Below are positions 58,440 to 61,449 of a stretch of DNA of 64,000 nucleotides, piece after piece. Origin of the DNA: Fistularia commersonii (Eukaryota > Chordata > Actinopteri > Syngnathiformes > Fistulariidae); the NCBI GenBank assembly GCA_037954325.1, contig JBBMNZ010000006.1, forward strand, positions 1,531,501-1,595,500, in the 5' to 3' direction. The stretch's first letter is position 1; every line of letters begins with the position of its first letter. The notes under the pieces are model-generated. The model had not been told where the DNA came from. It saw only the letters and a program-made list of their open reading frames with translations, and made no database searches. A program made the translations under genes and the position numbers.

Positions 58440-59632
58440 ACCAATCAAAATTCAGCGGGGGCGGGTCATGGCAGAAGTGCGTTGTGAAAAAAGATGCTAC
58501 TTGTTTACCTATGAAAATTGATCATTTCAACATTGGCGCTAACTTATAAAAACAACTGAGAAGGGCTGAACAAAAATGGCACCGAAAAGAAAATCTGCAG
58601 GTTACAACCAGGAAGTAGTGAAATATGCAGCCGGAAACGGCGACCGAGCAGCAGAAAGAAAGTTTGAAGTTAGTGAGAAACTTGTAAGGGACTGGAGAAA
58701 AGCGAAGGTTACTCTTACTGAAGTGAAGAAAACTAAAAAAGCTAATCGCAAGCTAAAAGCTAGCTGGCCACGGCTAGAGGAAGGACATGGAGAGGCTTGT
58801 CAACAGGACAGTTGCGTCTTCACACCCAGGTAGTTGCCAAGGAGATGAATAGAAATTCGGGAGGAACTTCCTGGTGTTAAAGCTTCATGCAACGCAATCG
58901 CCTTTCGAGATCCAGAAAGGCTGGAATAATTGGAACTGCGAGTGACAATGACTCCGACGTAGCGACGTACCGCTAGAAGCGGCGCGTTGTTTACCTTCGG
59001 AGTTGGCGGAGTTGTTCAGAAGTGACACCGAAGAAGAAGATTTCTTTGGATTTAGTGATTAAGAGTTACACAGATTGTTTGGTTGTAGCATGTGCTATAT
59101 GCTATCGTTATTTGAATGACTCTTGCTGTAATATGTTACGTTAGCATAGCCTAGCAGGCACGTTCTCAGTTCGTTGTTTATGCGTCATAAAGGCTATACT
59201 TGTTCAGCCTCTTGTTCTTTATTCTATTTTCATTTTAAATGGCCTTTCAAGATGAAACGTCTATTCTTGGTGTTGGATTTTATCAAATAAATTTCCCCCC
59301 AAAAAATGCGACTTATACTCCAGTGCGACTTATATATGTTTTTTTTTTATATATGCATTTTTGGCCGGTGCGACTTATAATCCGGAGCGACGTTTCGTCC
59401 GAAAAATACGGTAGCAGTTCACGCAAATAGTTCCTGGCTTGACCCCTTCTGTCAAAGTTGAGACCCCTGGCTTTGAGCATACATGTCAAGCTCCTGGGTG
59501 ACCCCTTTGCTTTCCGTCTTCCAGATCCGAGAGAGTGTCACGCAGGAGGTCCGACGGGAAATCTTCAACGAATTGATGGCCGCCGTTTCACCGGGACGAC
59601 CGTCCCTCCCCGCAAGGCAACACCCTTTGTAG
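10220..59632 (+). CDS. itprid2: ITPRID2-like gene (KRAP/SSFA2), full spliced coding span, 19 coding exons
   Basis: Joined coding exons give about 1,150 residues, close to the roughly 1,250 of mammalian ITPRID2 and far longer than TESPA1 (about 520). Seen: KRAP-type IP3-receptor-binding domain over residues about 105-214, including ELLDLYEEDPEEILLNLGFG; low-complexity Ser/Pro/His/Tyr-rich middle from one 1.36-kb exon; coiled coil near the C-terminus (FRSQMMNLEMSIIQQQ and ELQELEQQLEERL). Family knowledge: KRAP binds the N-terminal part of IP3 receptors, links them to actin and licenses immobile receptor clusters for calcium signals. Nearly every junction has GT-AG signals and matching phase; exceptions are one GC donor and one unresolved frame. 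ITPRID1 is the main alternative; RND3-like neighbour and length favour ITPRID2. Introns are full of repeats, the first coding intron being 9.8 kb. Confidence 0.88.
10490..12150. repeat. 1.6-kb degenerate TGAA-type minisatellite
   Basis: Variants of TGAATGAGTGAATGGATGAA interleaved with TTTTTATGAATG phrases, roughly 35-60 bases per higher-order unit, highly diverged between units. A similar GAAT-based array closes the window at 63505-63990. Confidence 0.92.
12151..13265. other. no supported gene
   Basis: Moderate-GC sequence with overlapping open frames on both strands (160 and 206 codons), but no recognisable domain and no splice-phase fit to itprid2. Left as intronic. Confidence 0.5.
13272..13765. 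repeat. TATA/TGTA microsatellite array
   Basis: About 490 bases of (TA)n, TATG and ATAC repeats around a short AT-rich core. Confidence 0.92.
14090..14410. other. unexplained GC-rich island between AT-rich repeats
   Basis: GC-rich block open in several frames. Its right edge (TACGTCAAACGGCGGCGGCT) recurs near 15333, followed in both places by similar AT-rich sequence, so it is probably part of a dispersed or duplicated repeat. No domain recognised. Confidence 0.35.
14537..14745 (+). mobile_element. Tc1-like MITE
   Basis: Starts ATAAAGGGAACACTTAAAAA and ends TTTATTTTTTGGAGCAGTGTA, the inverted ends of the teleost Tc1-like element whose tip is CACTGCTCAAAAAAATAAAG. Internal 160 bases nearly identical to the copy at 15060. 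No transposase. Confidence 0.75.
14933..14973 (-). mobile_element. solo Tc1-like terminal repeat
   Basis: AGTGTTCCCTTTATTTTTTG then AACAGCGTGT: an isolated right-end terminal repeat of the same family. Confidence 0.6.
15060..15260 (+). mobile_element. Tc1-like MITE, second copy
   Basis: Full tip CACTGCTCAAAAAAATAAAG followed by the same internal sequence as 14537-14745 with few differences. Right end lost or replaced after about 15260. Confidence 0.75.
15670..16130 (-). mobile_element. pogo-like composite, reverse orientation
   Basis: Right-end repeat TTATAGTGCGAAAAGTACGGTA ends at 15932; the adjoining 15933-16130 is the reverse complement of the sequence flanking the same terminal repeat at 3.6 and 41.2 kb. 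Contains the perfect hairpin at 15798-15883. Confidence 0.6.
15798..15883. repeat. perfect 41-bp inverted repeat with 4-nt loop
   Basis: Arms 15798-15838 and 15843-15883 are exact reverse complements, separated by ACTA. Left arm resembles element sequence near 3957-3975. Confidence 0.97.
16163..16870 (+). mobile_element. RTE-type LINE, reverse-transcriptase fragment
   Basis: Encodes HCVFVDLEKAYDRVP (first catalytic Asp), GLHQGSALSPFLFAMVMD, the MMFADDIVIC catalytic motif, then FRYLGSTVQSVGECGEEVKR and KGKVYKTVVRPP. Frame breaks after DRVP and at SRSKTD. Truncated at both ends; lacks the endonuclease. Confidence 0.85.
16871..18600. other. no gene recognised
   Basis: Intronic sequence of moderate GC between two LINE copies. 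Several overlapping open frames at 17463-17974 but no domain; ends near 17330 with a retroelement-like AATTTCAATAAAG phrase. Confidence 0.5.
18608..19740 (+). mobile_element. RTE-type LINE, 5'-truncated, longest sense open frame
   Basis: A 291-codon open frame (18634-19509) covers RT motifs GLHQGSALSPFLFAMV and MMFADDIVICSES, thumb and post-RT region (TKRQQAELEVAEMKMLRFSL, TRMERIRNESIRGTAHVRCF). Ends with a GAA-rich tail. Sequence begins abruptly inside the first RT motif. Confidence 0.87.
20044..20086 (+). CDS. itprid2: itprid2 coding exon, NVPNKITSWLIECR
   Basis: 43 bases between a CGGCAG acceptor and GTACGG donor; enters with two bases of a split Gly codon and leaves with two bases of a split Arg codon. 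The peptide NVPNKITSWLIEC leads directly into RTPIGASLDDQ of the next exon, a run typical of the N-terminus of ITPRID2-type proteins. Too short to stand out as an open frame; recognised by content and phase. Confidence 0.82.
20603..20646. repeat. TATAT microsatellite
   Basis: Imperfect TATAT repeats within AT-rich intron. Confidence 0.8.
20795..20831. repeat. (AC)n microsatellite
   Basis: About 17 AC units in the second coding intron. Confidence 0.9.
20960..21130 (+). promoter_or_regulatory. candidate internal promoter with RFX X-box and YY1-like site
   Basis: A GC-rich block within the second coding intron holds a perfect X-box palindrome GTTGCCATAGCAAC (21054-21067), the RFX consensus, and a YY1-like CCAACATGGCTGCC about 28 bases further on. 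A (GCC)n run precedes them and a long GT repeat follows at 21161. This looks like a CpG-type alternative promoter for a shorter transcript, but no first exon with a clear donor was fixed. Confidence 0.4.
21161..21231. repeat. (GT)n microsatellite
   Basis: About 35 GT units directly downstream of the candidate internal promoter. Confidence 0.95.
22368..22417 (+). CDS. itprid2: itprid2 coding exon, TPIGASLDDQSASPSK
   Basis: 50 bases with acceptor CTCCAG and donor GTAATT. Its first base completes Arg from the exon at 20044. It encodes TPIGASLDDQSASPSK and ends with one base of a Gly codon completed by the exon at 22589. The ASLDDQ segment is a conserved N-terminal feature of the family as I recall it. 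Confidence 0.85.
22589..22642 (+). CDS. itprid2: itprid2 coding exon, APRNSCSFEDDLSLGAE
   Basis: 54 bases, acceptor AACAG and donor GTCAGT. It encodes APRNSCSFEDDLSLGAE, an acidic, conserved N-terminal motif (CSFEDDLSLGAE) of ITPRID2-type proteins. One base carries over to complete Ala with the exon at 31613, after a 9.0-kb intron filled with repeats. Confidence 0.88.
22643..24195. other. intronic DNA, no repeat or gene recognised
   Basis: Mostly unique-looking intron sequence with short A runs near 23178 and 23334. Overlapping frames without domains. Confidence 0.5.
24195..24404 (+). mobile_element. pogo-like element, right end
   Basis: Ends CTTATAGTGCGAAAAATAGG followed by GTA at 24404, the same terminal repeat as at 15932. 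Left end not found. Confidence 0.55.
25428..26360. mobile_element. pogo-like non-autonomous element carrying a minisatellite
   Basis: Left tip TACCGTAAAGTCCGGCTTAT and right tip ending TTATAGTCCAGAATTTACGG+TA are inverted repeats; outermost TACCGTAAA/TTTACGGTA is exact. Inside are a 54-bp tandem array (about 25560-25850) and a (TA)n run near 26052-26091. No transposase. Confidence 0.65.
25560..25850. repeat. 54-bp AT-rich tandem array, about six units
   Basis: Units resemble CATTTAATAAATTTAATAAA + ATTAAATTAATTTAAT; starts near 25560, 25615, 25670, 25722, 25776 and 25827. Confidence 0.9.
27137..27668 (+). mobile_element. hAT (Buster/ZBED-like) non-autonomous element with target-site duplication
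   Basis: Element 27145-27660. Tips CAGTGGTTCTTAACCTGGCT and GACAAGGTGAAGAACCACTG are inverted. Flanks GGTTAGAC (27137-27144) and GCTTAGAC (27661-27668) are an 8-bp duplication with one mismatch and a central TA as in Buster-type hATs. Internal frame from 27301 encodes MSGKKRKRSEEHVQHGFKCM and PAKLREGFLQLHG, the degraded N-terminus of a ZBED5/SCAND3-like hAT transposase; BED-finger cysteines partly lost. Confidence 0.8.
27685..28660 (+). mobile_element. RTE-type LINE 3' fragment with internally duplicated tail
   Basis: Begins RPVMLYALETGTMTKRQESE and continues ELEVAEMKMLRFSLGVTR to the 3' end; the tail phrase GGGTAGAAGGTTGCTTAAGG with GTGCAGCTGCCAGG then recurs twice about 280 bases apart. 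Lies immediately after the hAT element. Confidence 0.75.
28661..29234. other. no gene recognised
   Basis: Open frames of 184 and 104 codons on + start here, but composition and the LINE-derived ends argue against coding. Confidence 0.45.
29235..29352 (-). mobile_element. short RTE-type LINE fragment
   Basis: Antisense copy of the region encoding RGTAHVRCFGEKVR and the preceding VEVLFG-type frame. Confidence 0.6.
29478..29851. repeat. tandem duplication, two 187-bp units
   Basis: 29478-29664 and 29665-29851 are nearly identical (GGTCCAGTGGAAAGTTC at both starts), differing at a handful of positions. Confidence 0.93.
29852..30930. other. AT-rich intron DNA, no gene
   Basis: Contains poly-A at about 30348-30377 and T runs near 30600 and 30810; nothing coding. 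Confidence 0.55.
30931..31215 (+). repeat. interspersed repeat, second copy of the family at 4.7-4.9 kb
   Basis: Shares TTTTGCAACTCTGAGGAATT, GGCGGGTAGTTTTGGTCCTG and ATGGACCG in order with 4731-4925; better preserved here. Confidence 0.5.
31283..31370 (+). mobile_element. hAT-like terminal sequence
   Basis: CAGTGGTCCCCAACCTTTTC is the classical tip of Charlie-type hAT elements. No partner end identified. Confidence 0.4.
31613..31652 (+). CDS. itprid2: itprid2 coding exon, NHLQSSGKKTGS
   Basis: 40 bases with acceptor CCGCAG and donor GTGAGT. Reads (A)NHLQSSGKKTGS(C), so the protein continues GAEANHLQ across the junction. Both split codons resolve without a stop. It is identified mainly by phase and by fit to the preceding CSFEDDLSLGAE motif. 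Confidence 0.8.
32220..32470 (+). mobile_element. RTE-type LINE 3' fragment
   Basis: Degraded tail with AGGAAGACCAAAGAGAAGAT and TGGACGTAGCGGAAGAGGAC phrases; 270 bases upstream of an itprid2 exon. Confidence 0.6.
32737..32832 (+). CDS. itprid2: itprid2 coding exon, basic stretch before the IP3R-binding domain
   Basis: 96 bases with acceptor CTTCAG and donor GTTAGT. Encodes FGLPADQKRSLYKEKGRS followed by MNSTGSGKSSTVS, a Ser/Gly-rich segment that in the family directly precedes the domain start VSELL. The last two bases plus the first base of the exon at 35013 make Ser. Confidence 0.88.
33060..33345. repeat. teleost interspersed repeat fragment
   Basis: Contains AGCTCCGCCTCCAACCCCAT and GACAGCCGGGATTGGCTCCA, phrases of a widespread fish repeat; also near 585 and 62900. 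Confidence 0.5.
33346..34260. other. intronic, no supported gene
   Basis: 33825-34309 is open in three frames (112, 147 and 108 codons on both strands) but has no recognisable domain. Possibly part of an unidentified repeat. Confidence 0.4.
34262..34600 (-). mobile_element. chimeric repeat: RTE LINE piece joined to a SANT/Myb-like fragment
   Basis: 34262-34372 is antisense RTE (up to the codons for FADD); it then switches to unrelated sequence whose reverse strand reads KDGTVKKWTEEEVRAFMACC, a SANT/Myb-like or trihelix helix start. The same switch and downstream sequence occur at 46395-46700. Confidence 0.5.
35013..35160 (+). CDS. itprid2: itprid2 exon, core of KRAP IP3-receptor-binding domain
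   Basis: 148 bases with acceptor CCTCAG and donor GTACCG. Encodes VSELLDLYEEDPEEILLNLG then FGRDEPDLSSKIPSRFFNGS and SSARGIDIK. This is the diagnostic core of the KRAP/TESPA1 IP3R-binding domain. The Phe-Phe pair (35119-35124, residues about 145-146) corresponds to the two phenylalanines reported as essential for IP3R binding in KRAP and TESPA1. Strongest single piece of evidence for the gene's identity. Confidence 0.97.
35227..35287 (+). CDS. itprid2: itprid2 exon, IP3R-binding domain continued
   Basis: 61 bases after a 66-base intron; acceptor GTCCAG, donor GTAGGT. Encodes VYLGAQLQRMEVENPNYALT, matching the family pattern in which IDIKVFL-type sequence leads to QRMEVENPNYALTSRFRQ. The final base joins GT of the exon at 45213 to make Ser. 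The following intron is 9.9 kb. Confidence 0.96.
35359..35407. repeat. (GT)n microsatellite
   Basis: About 24 GT units, 70 bases downstream of an itprid2 donor. Confidence 0.95.
35525..36420. repeat. about 200-bp tandem array, five units each with an AC microsatellite
   Basis: The phrase GCACCAGCGTCCTGGCCTCT (and variants) recurs at about 35592, 35801, 35992, 36194, with a shortened unit at 36371, each preceded by (AC)n and followed by GCATGCTAATTGGAC. Confidence 0.93.
36421..37648. other. intronic DNA, no gene
   Basis: Includes T and A homopolymers (36551-36571, 37168-37191). Nothing coding recognised. Confidence 0.5.
37649..38904 (-). mobile_element. RTE-type LINE, 5'-truncated insertion with 15-bp target-site duplication
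   Basis: Insert of about 1,226 bases flanked by ACTTCACCGATCTGG at 37649-37663 and 38890-38904. Reverse strand encodes QQYGFMPRKSTTDAVFALRM, VCVFVDLEKAYDRVPREELW, MMFADDIMICSES and the 3' part ending PENRVRWRKLTRCGD. At least two frame breaks (near 38160 and 38450). Most complete RTE copy in the window. Confidence 0.88.
39270..40015. repeat. 155-bp tandem array, about five units
   Basis: GGCTAACGTTAGCTTGCTAA recurs at 39337, 39491, 39648, 39805 and 39959. Units also share TTTGAAATCAAGATATAAAC and CTACCAAACTATGCTGCT. Confidence 0.95.
40013..40310 (+). mobile_element. Tc1-like MITE at the end of the 155-bp array
   Basis: Tip CTGCTCAAAAAAACCAAAGG then GAACACTTAAACAACGCAAT, followed by the reverse complement of the internal part of the copies at 14.5 and 15.1 kb. 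The array's final CTGCTCAAAA overlaps the Tc1 tip. Confidence 0.65.
40887..41237 (+). mobile_element. pogo-like composite, left part
   Basis: Starts TACCCCCAATTTTTCGCACT + ATAAGGCGCAC and continues with sequence shared with 3218-3700. Confidence 0.6.
41238..41759 (+). mobile_element. pogo/CENP-B-type element with partial transposase
   Basis: Left tip TACCCTATTTTTCGCACTAT, right tip ending ATAGTCCGCAAAAGAGGGTA. Frame at 41478 encodes MAPVKRHGYKAEFKLTAISH then DDGNRAAAKEFNMNN, the CENP-B/pogo-type N-terminal helix-turn-helix; interrupted soon after. Confidence 0.65.
41760..43014. other. intronic DNA, no gene
   Basis: Several short overlapping frames; none with a recognisable domain or codon pattern. 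Confidence 0.5.
43015..43591. repeat. perfect 52-bp inverted repeats flanking 473 bp
   Basis: 43015-43066 and 43540-43591 are exact reverse complements (left arm begins GAGCATACAAGTCACCGTTT). No clear target-site duplication outside. Could be a MITE with long terminal repeats or a local inverted duplication. Confidence 0.95.
43898..44660 (-). mobile_element. L2-type LINE, 3' end
   Basis: Reverse strand encodes TARNLGAVLDNQLSFSANVT, then (after breaks) PLLVSLHWLPVAARIKFKTL, VLAYRAVNGTTP and SVSAPQWWNKLP, the C-terminal RT/post-RT region of L2-clade elements. Its 3' end carries the typical GTAAGTCGCTTTGGATAAAA-GCGTCTCCCAAATGACT tail. Frameshifts throughout. Confidence 0.85.
44661..45212. other. 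intronic DNA before the last IP3R-binding-domain exon
   Basis: No repeat or gene recognised. Confidence 0.5.
45213..45320 (+). CDS. itprid2: itprid2 exon, end of IP3R-binding domain
   Basis: 108 bases with acceptor CCTCAG and donor GTAACC. Encodes RFRQIEVLTTVANEFFQLYS then QVSGQPLQRITSKEQ. This closes the conserved domain (RQIEVLTTVAN, LYSQVSG.PLQRI). Phases agree on both sides although the upstream intron holds many transposons and tandem arrays. Confidence 0.96.
45595..46500 (-). mobile_element. RTE-type LINE, rearranged
   Basis: Antisense copy covering MMFADDIVIS region to the 3' end; interrupted at about 46060-46190 by unrelated AGTAGTAC-rich sequence. Frameshifted. Confidence 0.78.
46501..46700 (-). 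mobile_element. SANT/Myb-like fragment fused to the RTE piece
   Basis: Continues from the RTE copy at the same switch point as 34372, with shared GTTAGCCGTTAGCTAACTCC, CTGGTCCAAAATGTAGCCGT and GATGGTTCCGTCCATTTTG sequence. Confidence 0.45.
46963..47305 (+). CDS. itprid2: itprid2 coding exon, Ser/Lys-rich linker
   Basis: 343 bases with acceptor GTGCAG and donor GTACCG. Encodes an acidic start (EGDGSKEESPPPLKRSSSAI), then NAAKLLKKTISKRNLLMAAS and a Pro/Thr/Asn-rich tail ending ERLSEL. The KLLKKTISK segment is typical of the region after the IP3R-binding domain in ITPRID proteins. Reading through the donor soon meets a stop, which supports the splice. Confidence 0.93.
47392..47557 (+). CDS. itprid2: itprid2 coding exon ending SFDMEE
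   Basis: 166 bases following an 86-base intron; acceptor TCGTAG, donor GTGCGT. Encodes NSALATAAPRTEGEKVT and continues to LRTENADSFDMEE. The SFDMEE end joins IQSNEDEAP of the next exon, a family-like junction. Phase 0 at the 3' end. Confidence 0.92.
47760..48100. repeat. AT-rich interspersed repeat ending in a retroelement-like tail
   Basis: T-rich body followed by CAATTTCCTTCGGGATTAAG, a phrase common at 3' ends of fish retroelements. Class undetermined. Confidence 0.45.
48568..48727. repeat. 40-bp tandem repeat, four units
   Basis: TCAAAATATCCCCTTAGCTT + CGAGCTAACGCTGCT repeats at 48568, 48608, 48648 and 48688 with one- to five-base differences. Confidence 0.96.
48775..48826 (+). CDS. itprid2: itprid2 coding exon, IQSNEDEAPLTRTSRNS
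   Basis: 52 bases with acceptor TTGTAG and donor GTGAGT. Encodes IQSNEDEAPLTRTSRNS and leaves one base that makes Asp with the next exon. A 40-bp tandem array ends about 48 bases upstream of this exon. Confidence 0.9.
49852..49931 (+). CDS. itprid2: itprid2 coding exon, LLRTVSQQSDSSGFAEEPS
   Basis: 80 bases with acceptor TTCCAG and donor GTGCGT. Encodes (D)LLRTVSQQSDSSGFAEEPSL then DLAHLT. The QQSDSSGFAEEPS segment is a conserved phospho-site-like motif of ITPRID proteins. Phase 0 at the 3' end. Confidence 0.93.
50085..50713 (+). mobile_element. heavily degraded RTE-type LINE upstream of the large exon
   Basis: Sense remnants of GTGCAGGACATGTATGTTC, GAGTTCAAGGAGTGTATCAA, GATCAGCTCTGAGCCCCTTC and the AGATGAAGATGTGGAGGTT segment; a 127-bp stretch is duplicated (about 50105 and 50232). 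Ends about 100 bases before the exon. Confidence 0.72.
50814..52172 (+). CDS. itprid2: itprid2 large low-complexity exon (453 codons)
   Basis: Long open exon with acceptor TTTCCAG and donor GTGGGT, phase 0 at both ends. Starts VQVSSDSCDSETTVTSHPSQ, a conserved family motif, followed by acidic, Ser/Pro-rich sequence, a basic SPSRVVSSVRIQFGRDRTAV stretch, then a His/Pro/Tyr-rich segment (HHHHHQMFPYPSSAPYF, repeated QYPPQYPPP) and the end LRSVLDDIRGTVQSLCQ. Likely intrinsically disordered. A second in-frame acceptor six bases downstream is possible. The open frame extends 38 codons upstream of the acceptor into an RTE LINE remnant, so the exon start should be chosen from the splice site, not the first ATG. 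Confidence 0.93.
52247..52510 (+). CDS. itprid2: itprid2 coding exon(s) with an unresolved reading frame
   Basis: After a 74-base intron, acceptor TTTCAG gives SRAETPDPSAERRAASFGHQ and VSSSRSSRERE in phase. The clearly conserved 3' part, LLQSLTEFQQKRRSLNMFRS then QMMNLEMSIIQQQAQVYKHL and SPAER, starts at about 52375 in a different frame and ends at donor GTGACA in phase with the next exon. The conserved frame is closed by TGA just upstream of 52375, so the two parts cannot be one simple open exon. Options: a one-base surplus or sequence error near 52366-52374; a 68-base intron 52307-52374 using the AG two bases downstream at the first acceptor; or a 37-base intron from GTGAAC at 52338. Confidence 0.72.
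52514..52570. repeat. (AC)28 at a splice donor
   Basis: Begins three bases after the exon end; first intron bases are GTGACACAC. Confidence 0.97.
52585..54180. repeat. about 170-bp tandem array, about nine units
   Basis: TTCTGCAAGACTTTAAGTTG recurs (with changes) near 52595, 52766, 52952, 53115, 53284, 53468, 53631, 53787 and 54012, each followed by TTTCAAAAAGGTTTTATTGG and an AAT-rich stretch. Confidence 0.93.
54236..55262. repeat. AT-rich minisatellite, 30-40-bp units, about 1 kb
   Basis: Starts with (AAT)n, then many variants of AAATAGAAGAGGCATAAATA and TGAATATAAATATAAAAT. Confidence 0.92.
55343..55384. repeat. (GT)21 at a splice acceptor
   Basis: Runs directly into CAG at 55385-55387, with no pyrimidine tract between. 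Confidence 0.97.
55388..55502 (+). CDS. itprid2: itprid2 coiled-coil exon
   Basis: 115 bases. The acceptor is a GT repeat directly followed by CAG; the donor is GTACAC followed by AC repeats. Encodes MELEQLQSLRSAVREELQEL then EQQLEERLIELTQNTPRT, a strong heptad coiled coil that extends MNLEMSIIQQQ of the previous exon. Family-typical C-terminal coiled coil. Confidence 0.94.
55622..55678 (+). CDS. itprid2: itprid2 coding exon, DLGSVDSLASNSALRAMEP
   Basis: 57 bases, acceptor CCGCAG and donor GTCAGC, phase 0 at both ends. Encodes DLGSVDSLASNSALRAMEP. The preceding intron is only 119 bases and starts with AC repeats; the donor of this exon also runs into AC repeats. Confidence 0.9.
55685..55714. 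repeat. (AC)n just after a splice donor
   Basis: About 15 AC units starting six bases into the intron after the exon at 55622. Confidence 0.93.
55860..56870. repeat. irregular 150-200-bp tandem array
   Basis: AAGTTACCAAGCAACTGTCT + TTGGCAACAAGTGT-type phrases recur near 56035, 56190, 56395, 56712 and 56855, alternating with ATTAATCCATTGCAAGGAA-type phrases. Followed by poly-A at about 56868-56896. Confidence 0.8.
57023..57310 (+). CDS. itprid2: itprid2 coding exon with a GC donor
   Basis: 288 bases, phase 0 at both ends. Acceptor CTCCAG. Encodes VSDLLREQLFLRSELGYEGG then a Ser/Pro-rich stretch, YRSCINITPVPPPRPDAP, and GVENLQQLIRE. The 3' junction reads GAG followed by GCGAGT, a GC-AG type donor; no GT donor sits at the point where the family sequence should continue. 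Reading on meets a stop within 7 codons. Confidence 0.92.
57311..58346. other. last intron, first part; no gene
   Basis: No coding or repeat family recognised; rich in GCTAGC-like short palindromes near 58000-58220. Confidence 0.5.
58347..59413 (+). mobile_element. pogo/CENP-B-type DNA transposon with truncated transposase
   Basis: Tips TACCGTATTTTTTGGACTAT+AAGTCGC and GTCCGAAAAATACGGTA are inverted repeats. Frame 58576-58833 starts MAPKRKSAGYNQEVVKYAAG, NGDRAAERKFEVSEKLVRDW, a CENP-B/pogo-type N-terminal DNA-binding domain; a separated downstream frame ends ELFRSDTEEEDFFGFSD, typical of the transposase C-terminus. The catalytic DDE core is missing. 1,067 bases, (AC)n near 58410. Confidence 0.75.
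59525..59632 (+). CDS. itprid2: itprid2 terminal coding exon
   Basis: Acceptor CTTCCAG at 59524, then IRESVTQEVRREIFNELMAA and VSPGRPSLPARQHPL, stop TAG at 59630-59632. Continues the frame of LQQLIRE from the preceding exon. The amphipathic TQEVRREIFNELMAAVSP helix is typical of the C-terminus of the family as I recall it. Confidence 0.9.
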   Translation: MRESVTQEVRREIFNELMAAVSPGRPSLPARQHPL

Positions 59633-60254
59633 TCATAGCAACCGCCGGGGGGCGTTAGCAACACCACTGTCTTGTCTGTATCACTGTAGAACCGGGTAAG
59701 CCGTCCGTTTGGAACACTGTATGTCTGTATCACTGAACACGCCGCCCGCCCGCCGCCGTCTCGTTTTCGTGTTTTTCAAAACTACAACCACTGCCAGTCG
59801 TACTGCTTCCGGTGCCGACCGGAGTCCCAGATGTGAAATCCTCCGCTTTTGTTTTTTATTTATTGCTAAATCACGTGTTCTATACGCTTTTCCCTTGTCT
59901 TAAGACGGACGAAGCGCGTCGGAAACTACACGAGCTGTAAATACCCGACGCCCATTCTTTTACAAGGTTTACATTTCTTTTTTTTTTTTTTTTTTTAATT
60001 TTATTTTTCGACTCACGTTTCGCTTTTTCGCTTCGCTAAGTGCGGTCGCACAGCTTCCCATCATCACCGTCATCATCGTGCTTCTCCATTTCAACCAGGC
60101 ATTCAGCTTGACCTTTTGTTTTTTTTTTTGTTTTTTTATGTAAAATTCCAAGAAGACGACATTAATCTCATTCTCATCCCCAAACTAATCAATAAGAAAA
60201 AATGGTAGAAATTTGAATCTGCAAGTTAATCTCAGAAGAGACGTTAAGATGTTA
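59633..60254 (+). other. itprid2: itprid2 3' untranslated region, extent uncertain
   Basis: Sequence after the TAG stop is unique-looking for about 600 bases and includes T-rich tracts. No canonical AATAAA is seen close to the stop. The first clear one is at 61860-61865, beyond the 315-bp tandem array. The UTR therefore either ends at a variant signal before 60255 or includes the array. Confidence 0.45.
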
Positions 60255-61415
60255 AGTTAGCAGGGTGTTAGCTTGAGTAGCCCATTTGCGAAGCTAACTT
60301 GAGCACCAGAAAACCAGCTTCAGCCACTTTCGCAGCTATTCTCCATTATGCTAGCAATGCTTTCCTGCTTTCAAATGAGCCCTCTGACCACTTCGCCCGC
60401 AATGCTAAGCTAGCTTTAGCGAGAGGGTGGAAAGAAACGTTTTTTTTAAACTTCTCATTCACTGGTTGGGAACAGCGGGATGAAATCAAACGTGACGTTT
60501 GGAAGTCACACTGGAGTGGCGGGTTTTTTGATTAGTTGCCACGGTGACGGCAGTCATCATCATGGTGCTAGTTAGCAGGGTGTTAGCTTGAGTAGCCCAT
60601 TAGCGAAGCTAACTTGAGCACCAGAAAACCAGCTTCAGCCACTTTCGCAGCTATTCTCCATTATACTAGCAATGCTTTCCTGCTTTCAAATTAGCTCACT
60701 GACCACTTCCCCTGCCATGCTAAGCTAGCTTTAGCGAGAGGGTGGAAAGAAACATTTTTTTAAACTTCTCATTAACTGGTTGGGAACAGGGTGAAGAAAT
60801 CAAATGTGACGTTTGGAAGTCACACTTGAGTGGCGGGTTTTTTTGATTAGTTGCCACAGTGATGGCAATCATCATCATGATGCTAGTTAGCAGGGTGTTA
60901 GCTAGAGTAGCCTGTTAGCTAATCTAACTTGACCACCAGAAAACCAGCTTCAGCCACATTAGCAGCCATTCTGCATTATGCTACCAATGCTTTCCTACTT
61001 TCAAATTAGCTCACTGACCACTTCCCCTGCCATGCTAAGCTAGCTTTAGCGACAGGGTGGAAAGAAACGTTTTTTTTAAACTTCTCATTAACTGGTTGGG
61101 AACAGGGGGAAGAAATCAAATGTGACGTTCAGAGGTCACGCTGGAGTGGCGGGTTTTTTTGATTAGTTGCCACGGTGACGGCAATCATCATCATGATGCT
61201 AGTTAGCAGGGTGTTAGCTAGAGTAGCCTGTTAGCTAATCTAACTTGACCACCAGAAAACCAGCTTCAGCCACATTAGCAGCCACTCTGCATTATGCTAC
61301 CAATGCTTTCCTACTTTCAAATTAGCTCACTGACCACTTACCCTGCTATGCTAAGCTAGCTTTAGCGACAGGGTGGAACTTTGGAGCGGCGTGTTTTTTG
61401 GTAAGTTGCCACAGC
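60255..61415. repeat. 315-bp tandem array, 3.7 units
   Basis: AGTTAGCAGGGTGTTAGCTT starts units at 60255, 60570, 60885 and 61201. Each holds CAGAAAACCAGCTTCAGCCA, TGCTAAGCTAGCTTTAGCG and GATTAGTTGCCACGGTGACG. Last unit is cut short by a GAT repeat near 61425. Confidence 0.96.
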
Positions 61416-61449
61416 GACGGCGTTGATGATGATGATGATGATGATGTGA

